Shown: positions 36,651 through 64,000 of the stretch, in pieces
How positions within the stretch are numbered: the stretch's first letter is position 1
How the letters are laid out: every line of letters starts with the position of its first letter
Origin: Montifringilla adamsi
Taxonomy: Eukaryota; Chordata; Aves; Passeriformes; Passeridae
Direction of reading: 5' to 3'
Assembly (NCBI GenBank): GCA_017590115.1
Contig: JAGGNK010007448.1
Location: forward strand, 7,418,815 to 7,482,814
Length of the DNA stretch: 64,000 nucleotides
Translations under genes and position numbers: made by a program
The notes under the pieces: generated by a model
Seen by the model: only the letters and a program-made list of their open reading frames with translations
The model's database searches: none
Told to the model about the DNA's origin: nothing

Positions 36651-36856
36651 GCTTCCCGGCGCTGCGTGGACCAGCGGGAACGCATGCGTGCGGTGCGGGC
36701 TCTCCCCGCCTGTGCCCCCCCGGTCTCGCCTCAGGAAACCGGCTGGCGGCCGCGGGCCGGCGCCGGGGGAGGCGAGGGGTTAACCGGGGTGGGGGCATCC
36801 CGGGCCGAGAGGTGTGAATTCCGCCCGCTCTCCCCCCTGCCTCCCCCCCGCCGCCG

Positions 36857-36865
36857 CTATAAGAG
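36857..36865 (+). promoter_or_regulatory. ADAMTSL2: TATA-like box of ADAMTSL2
   Basis: CTATAAGAG in a very GC- and CpG-rich block (about 36650-37330). It is followed at about 30 bp by the inferred transcription start and at about 200 bp by a good splice donor. Inferred promoter. Confidence 0.5.
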
Positions 36866-36887
36866 CGGCCGGCGCGGGCTGGGGGGA

Positions 36888-37067
36888 GCCACTGCGGCGG
36901 CTCCTCCTCGCTGGAAGCCCCGGCGCTTTTGGCTGCCCTTTGAAGTCGGAGAGGGAGAAGGAGGGAGGGAGCGTCTGGGGCCGCCGCTGCTCCGCTCCGC
37001 TCCGCGCCGCCGCCGCCGCTCCCGCCCGGCCCCGGAGCATCGTCCTGCCCGGCCCCGCCGCCGTCAG
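36888..37067 (+). other. ADAMTSL2: ADAMTSL2 non-coding exon 1 (inferred)
   Basis: GC-rich segment from about 30 bp past the TATA-like box to a donor CAG/GTACGG at 37067/37068. The coding start lies one base into the next exon, so a 5' non-coding exon is required; this is the best candidate. The start coordinate is an estimate. Confidence 0.45.
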
Positions 37068-37072
37068 GTACG

Positions 37073-37162
37073 GCCCGTCCCGTCCTGTCCCATCCCGTCC
37101 TGTCCCATCCTTTCCCGTCCTGTCCCATCCCGTCCTGTCCCATCCTTTCCCGTCCGTCTCAT
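37073..37162. repeat. Degenerate pyrimidine repeat (CCCGTCCTGTCCCAT-like)
   Basis: Tandem variants of CCCGTCCTGTCCCATC, starting six bases after the inferred exon 1 donor. Confidence 0.85.
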
Positions 37163-37228
37163 CCCGGCCCCGCGGGGGTCGCGTCCCGCCGGACCATTGC
37201 CCGCTGCCCGCTCCGCCGAGATGGAGCC

Positions 37229-37305
37229 CCGCATCCCGGCTCCGCATCCCCGCATCCCTGCTCCGCATCCCGGCTCCGCATCCCTGCCCCGCATCCCCCT
37301 CCCGA
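37229..37305. repeat. Degenerate repeat of CCGCATCCC / GGCTCCGCATCC
   Basis: Six to seven tandem variants of CTCCGCATCC with 9-17 bp spacing, in the CpG-rich start of intron 1. Confidence 0.85.
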
Positions 37306-38654
37306 CGCCCGTGCGGGGCTGCCCCGATACCGGCTCCGCGATGCTGCTCGGCCACATCCCTCCCCCCTTTCTTAATTTTCCCTTCATTTAAGCACGCAGC
37401 CCCGAGCGCCTGTAGGATAAACTCCGAGCGCGCTCTGGTATTGGCTTGGAGTCAGGAGTGTCTGGGAGCCTTAATGAGAACCAAGTGTAAGGCAAGGCTC
37501 AGCCACCTGTCCACGGGATCCCCGGCCAAGCGCTCTGGGCTCCCATTAATCAATGGATCTGCCTCTTGGAAAGTCTCTTTAGCATGCTGCACCTCTCCCC
37601 CAGGGCGATTGCAGAGCGGATTTGGGGACCTGGAAGCCCTCTGGTAATTTTTCTAAGCCAGACAGCAAAGCAGGGCTGGGGTTGCCGGCAATTCCGTGAT
37701 TTCAAAACCGCTACAAAAACCTTTGCAAGGAGAAAAAAACCCAAGCGAAAATGAGTAGGAAAGAAGCTCTTTATATTGCAGGTCTGCAGTCCTGCCCTCT
37801 CTCCCCAGGAGCAGCACCTCTCCCACCCCCCTGCTTTCCAAAGATACTGCCTAACTGCTTTTCAAGGGAAATTAGCTTAGGGGAGGATTTTTTTTTTCTT
37901 TTTTCTTTTTCCTCACAGACATGAGCTGCTTTGATTGCCTGGAAGCATGATTTCCTGAAACCTGCTCCTTTCTGGCTCTTGCAGGGAGGTTCACAATAAA
38001 ACGTATTGTGGTTTTGAGCTGGGTTTTATTTAAGAAAATGCCATTCTGGGTTACTCTCTTTCATGAGGCAGATGGAGAAAGAGATGAAAGGCTGACACTT
38101 GGGATAGTTCATTTCTGCTCTTTAATTGTGGGTCGTGTCTTTTCTATAAGAACAAGTATCTTCCCTGGGAACCGAGGGGAATTGGAGTGGAATAAATGAA
38201 AAAAGGGGGAATAATGCCTGTTAATTGCATTTTTTTTTTGTTTTTGAAGCCTTTCATCTCATTCTTCCAGGAGCAGTCCTGTAAATGGGGATATTTAAAT
38301 GCACTGCTTTTATAGATCCAGGAACACTTCTGGCTACTCACTGTGCTTCGGTGTAAGCCAGGCTCTATTCCAAGGCAGGCTTGGAGCAGTGTCAGGTGCA
38401 GCCACTGGAAACCAATGCAAAGTTGTGGTTTGACAGATAAAAACCGAGCTGGGAAGTGAACCTATACCATGTTCATGCTGCTATTAATTAAATAAAACTT
38501 CAGCTCAAGTCCCTGCAGTCATTGGTGGTCGGTGCCACTGAGCTGAGTGGGAATGTTGCAGCAGAGCTGGGGAGCCCAGGCAAGGCAGGTCCTGCTGCTG
38601 TGAATGGGGCTGGGTGGGAGCTGTGCTTAGTGCAGTGTTTGGTTGATTTTCAGG

Positions 38655-61440
<22,786 letters not shown>

Positions 61441-64000
61441 TTCCAAAGCAGCAAAACACAGGAGAGCTGATGAGATAATTATTGTTTTCCTTTCCCCTGA
61501 GGCTTCTCAGCTCCCCAGGAGCAAAATTGTGGGCAAAGGGATTTTTCCAGAAAATATGACTGCATGGTATAATAAAGTAATTAATTAGCCTTCTGATATC
61601 CATGGAGTCCTCCTCGTCATTTCTCCCTGCCACAGGGATATTACTGCACAGGCAACCCCCGATGAAGGAGAGAGAATGATGCATCTGTCTCCATCATCAG
61701 AAGGCTAAATAATTCCTTTATTATACTGTATTATATACATTGCATCTAAACTGAATCTGCCTTGCACTCACACTTGCTCACAACTGCACAGAACTGCACT
61801 CATCTCTGATTCTCTCGTGACTGTCTCGTGACAGTCCAGACACACACACTGGGTGAACAATCTCCATATTGCATTCTACTTTGGCACAAACACGGGCACA
61901 GCAAGTGGCAAGAATTGTGCTTTCTTTCTCTGATGTTCAGAGAATGTCAATCCCAGAAACATTCTTGGGCAGAACCGTGCCTTGCTTTTCTCTGTGAAAA
62001 GAAACGTGGCAAGACACGGGGGTCGCTATCGCGGCAGTTTCCAGCCGGGCTGTGCCCGGTGGGCTGCTGTGGCCAGGATAACTCCGTGGAGGCTCAGCAT
62101 CGCGGCCGAACTCCCAAGCAGTTCCCAGCTGCAGGCAGCCTAAGCAAGCTATAGTGATTTCAGCTCTCAGTGCCTTGCTTTTCCCTGCAGGTGGGAGACG
62201 AGCAGCTGGAGCGAGTGCTCGCGGACCTGCGGCGAGGGTTACCAGTTCCGCATCGTGCGCTGCTGGAAGATGATCTCGCCCGGCTTCGACAGCTCCGTCT
62301 ACAGCGACCTGTGCGAGTCGGCCGACATCGCCCGGCCCGACGAGCGCAAGGTCTGCAAGAACCCCGCCTGCGGGCCCCAGTGGGAGATGTCCGAGTGGTC
62401 TGAGGTGAGTCCTGCTGGCCAGGGCACACCTGAGCCTGGGATTCTTTCCTTTTCCAATTTATCCTGGTGCCTTGTGGTTCCTGATGCTTTTTTAGGTCAC
62501 CATGTGACCAAAAGAAGAGCAAGGAGGAGTTAAAGTATGGTTGATGCGTTGTGTGAGGAGATGCGGATCTTGACTCTATGTTTCAGGAGGCTGATTTATT
62601 ACATTATGATATATATTATACTAAAATGATATACTAAAACTATACTAAAAGAATAGAGAAAAAAGAATTCATCAGAAGGCTAGAAAGAATAGGAATAGAA
62701 TAAATAACAAAGGCTCGTGACTCTCAGAGAGTCCGACCCAGCTGACTGTGATTGGGTATTAATTAAAAACAACTAATCACAGATGCACCTGTTGCATTCC
62801 AGAGCAGCAGATAGTTAATTGTTTACATTTCTTTTCTGAGGCTTCTCAGCTAGAATAGGAGAAAAATCCTAGCAACGGATTTTTCATAAAATATCATAAC
62901 TACATCAAAGAATAAAGCAGGGATCTATTAAAAGGGGATATCCTCAATGGATCCACCTTGGGCAGCACAAGAGCCCAGCCAGGGCTACCCCAAGATGAAC
63001 CAAAATGGTCACAAAATGCTCAACCAGTCACAGGGTCTCTCACTTCCATAAGTTCTGCTCCATTTGCATATTGGAGTTCATTGTCCAATTACAGCTTCAG
63101 GTTATGAAGTCCCATCCTTGTTTTTCTCTCTTCAGCCCATGTTGTTTATGCTCTTGGGCCTGAGATTTGGATCATTTGTCCTTGGTCCCCTAGCTAGAGA
63201 AGCTAGAGAAGCTTGAGAAGGAATTGTTCTGTCTCCCTGCTCTGTGCAGAGAGCTCACCATCCCCTAATGTGAAGCTCAGAACTGCAAACCAAAGCAGCA
63301 CAGAATCTGAAAAATATAAAAGCTAAACCCTGAGGCATCAATCCTCATCCACAGCATCCACAGCCATCGGTCTCTCAGGATACACTGCCTGCAGTAATGA
63401 TGTGGATCAATGAGCATCAATATTTTTCCCACTAAAATTTGAGCATCAATATTTTTCCTCCTAAAATGAAGGCCTGGCTCCAGTTTAGGATGGGAGGCCA
63501 TTGGTCACTCACAGGTAGGGCAGGAGCCCATGGCTCAGATCTCCCCATCAGTATTTCCTTAGCAACCTCCTCAAACCCAACGTGCCAGGAAGGTGATCCT
63601 GACTCCTACATGAATTACATCCCTATAAACGTCCCTTCCTCACCTCCTCTGCACCACATGCAGAATGAAACCTTTCCCTAGCTGTGCCTTAAGCCAGTTC
63701 CCAAAGCCTCTGGGAGATGGTTTGGGGAGGGTTCCAGCTCACTGGTTTCATTGGGAAAACCTGTGGAGAGGGTTTGTGCCCCTGAATCCCTTCCCAAGCA
63801 CGGACAGTGCTCCAGCACATCCCTTACAAACACAAACTCATGGAAACAACCAAACCAGGGCTGCTTCCTCGGGGTGCCTCTTCCCAAATCAAGCACAGAC
63901 CTCATCTAAGCAGGAGCAGATGAGCTCTGAGCCGAGCTGTCCGTGGGTGCCAACCTGCCCCATGGTTTGCATCACGAGGAATATGACTCTTCCTCCTGGG
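61441..64000 (+). repeat. Large duplication, copy 2 (contains second exon 14)
   Basis: Starts at the base after exon 15 and matches 57347-60269, minus 365 bp equivalent to 58077-58441. It continues to the window edge, so its right end is unknown. It carries the same LTR-like segments as copy 1, corresponding to 61441-62026, a partial solo LTR to 62172, and 62561-63331. Confidence 0.95.
62191..62404 (+). CDS. ADAMTSL2: ADAMTSL2 exon 14, second copy
   Basis: As far as read, identical in coding sequence to 58460-58673, with the same acceptor TTTTCCCTGCAG and donor GTGAGT. It would splice in frame from exon 13, or from exon 15 if that had a donor. It would not splice in frame from the first exon 14. 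Either an assembly duplicate of the same exon or a true extra TSR exon. Confidence 0.9.

Larger units (their letters stand above)
37068..38653 (+). other. ADAMTSL2: ADAMTSL2 intron 1
   Basis: Runs from donor GTACGG to acceptor TGATTTTCAG. The first 250 bp hold two blocks of degenerate short repeats, listed separately. The rest is unique, with T-rich tracts at 37890-37912 and 38231-38245. Confidence 0.5.

Noticed and set aside
36070..37391. Long open frames on both strands (357 codons minus, 387 plus) over the ADAMTSL2 promoter
   Set aside because: They arise because the ~31-bp minisatellite and the GC-rich flanks lack stop codons in several frames. The predicted peptides are simple repeats of the unit with no domain.

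Overview
The window is vertebrate nuclear DNA, most likely from a passerine bird. Genes are split into short exons with GT-AG introns. CR1 LINE 3' ends of avian type recur, and one end of the window is packed with endogenous-retrovirus LTRs that look like those of songbirds. Nothing prokaryotic is present. The recognisable genes are SLC2A6, MYMK and ADAMTSL2, in the same order as on human 9q34.2.

Layout. (1) 1-724, minus strand: the first two coding exons of SLC2A6 (GLUT6); the rest of the gene lies left of the window. (2) 725-21095: about 20 kb without a supportable gene, holding simple repeats, a ~110-bp tandem duplication and a few AT-rich blocks that could be regulatory. (3) 21096-28366, minus strand: complete five-exon MYMK (myomaker), 220 codons, with a myogenic E-box and an A/T-rich box just upstream. 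(4) 28367-36850: intergenic, ending in an eleven-copy ~31-bp minisatellite next to a GC-rich, TATA-containing promoter. (5) 36857-64000, plus strand: ADAMTSL2, with a non-coding first exon and fourteen coding exons, covering about 752 of the roughly 950 residues expected. The last thrombospondin repeats and the PLAC domain lie right of the window.

The most unusual region is the right end. A block at 57347-60269, holding LTR sequence, ADAMTSL2 exon 14 and part of intron 14, is repeated nearly identically at 61441-64000. The second copy starts on the first base after exon 15, so exon 15 has lost its splice donor. The copies differ by a 365-bp indel inside a solo LTR and by a few substitutions. 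This is either a false assembly duplication of two haplotypes or a genuine recent tandem duplication of a thrombospondin-repeat exon pair. Exons 14 and 15 together are phase-symmetric, so a real duplication could in principle stay in frame.

The three genes do not form a pathway. SLC2A6 is a hexose transporter, MYMK a myoblast-fusion membrane protein, and ADAMTSL2 a secreted matrix glycoprotein that interacts with fibrillin/LTBP and affects TGF-beta availability. They are neighbours by conserved synteny. All coordinates and translations were read by eye; repeat-family names are from recognition and were not searched.
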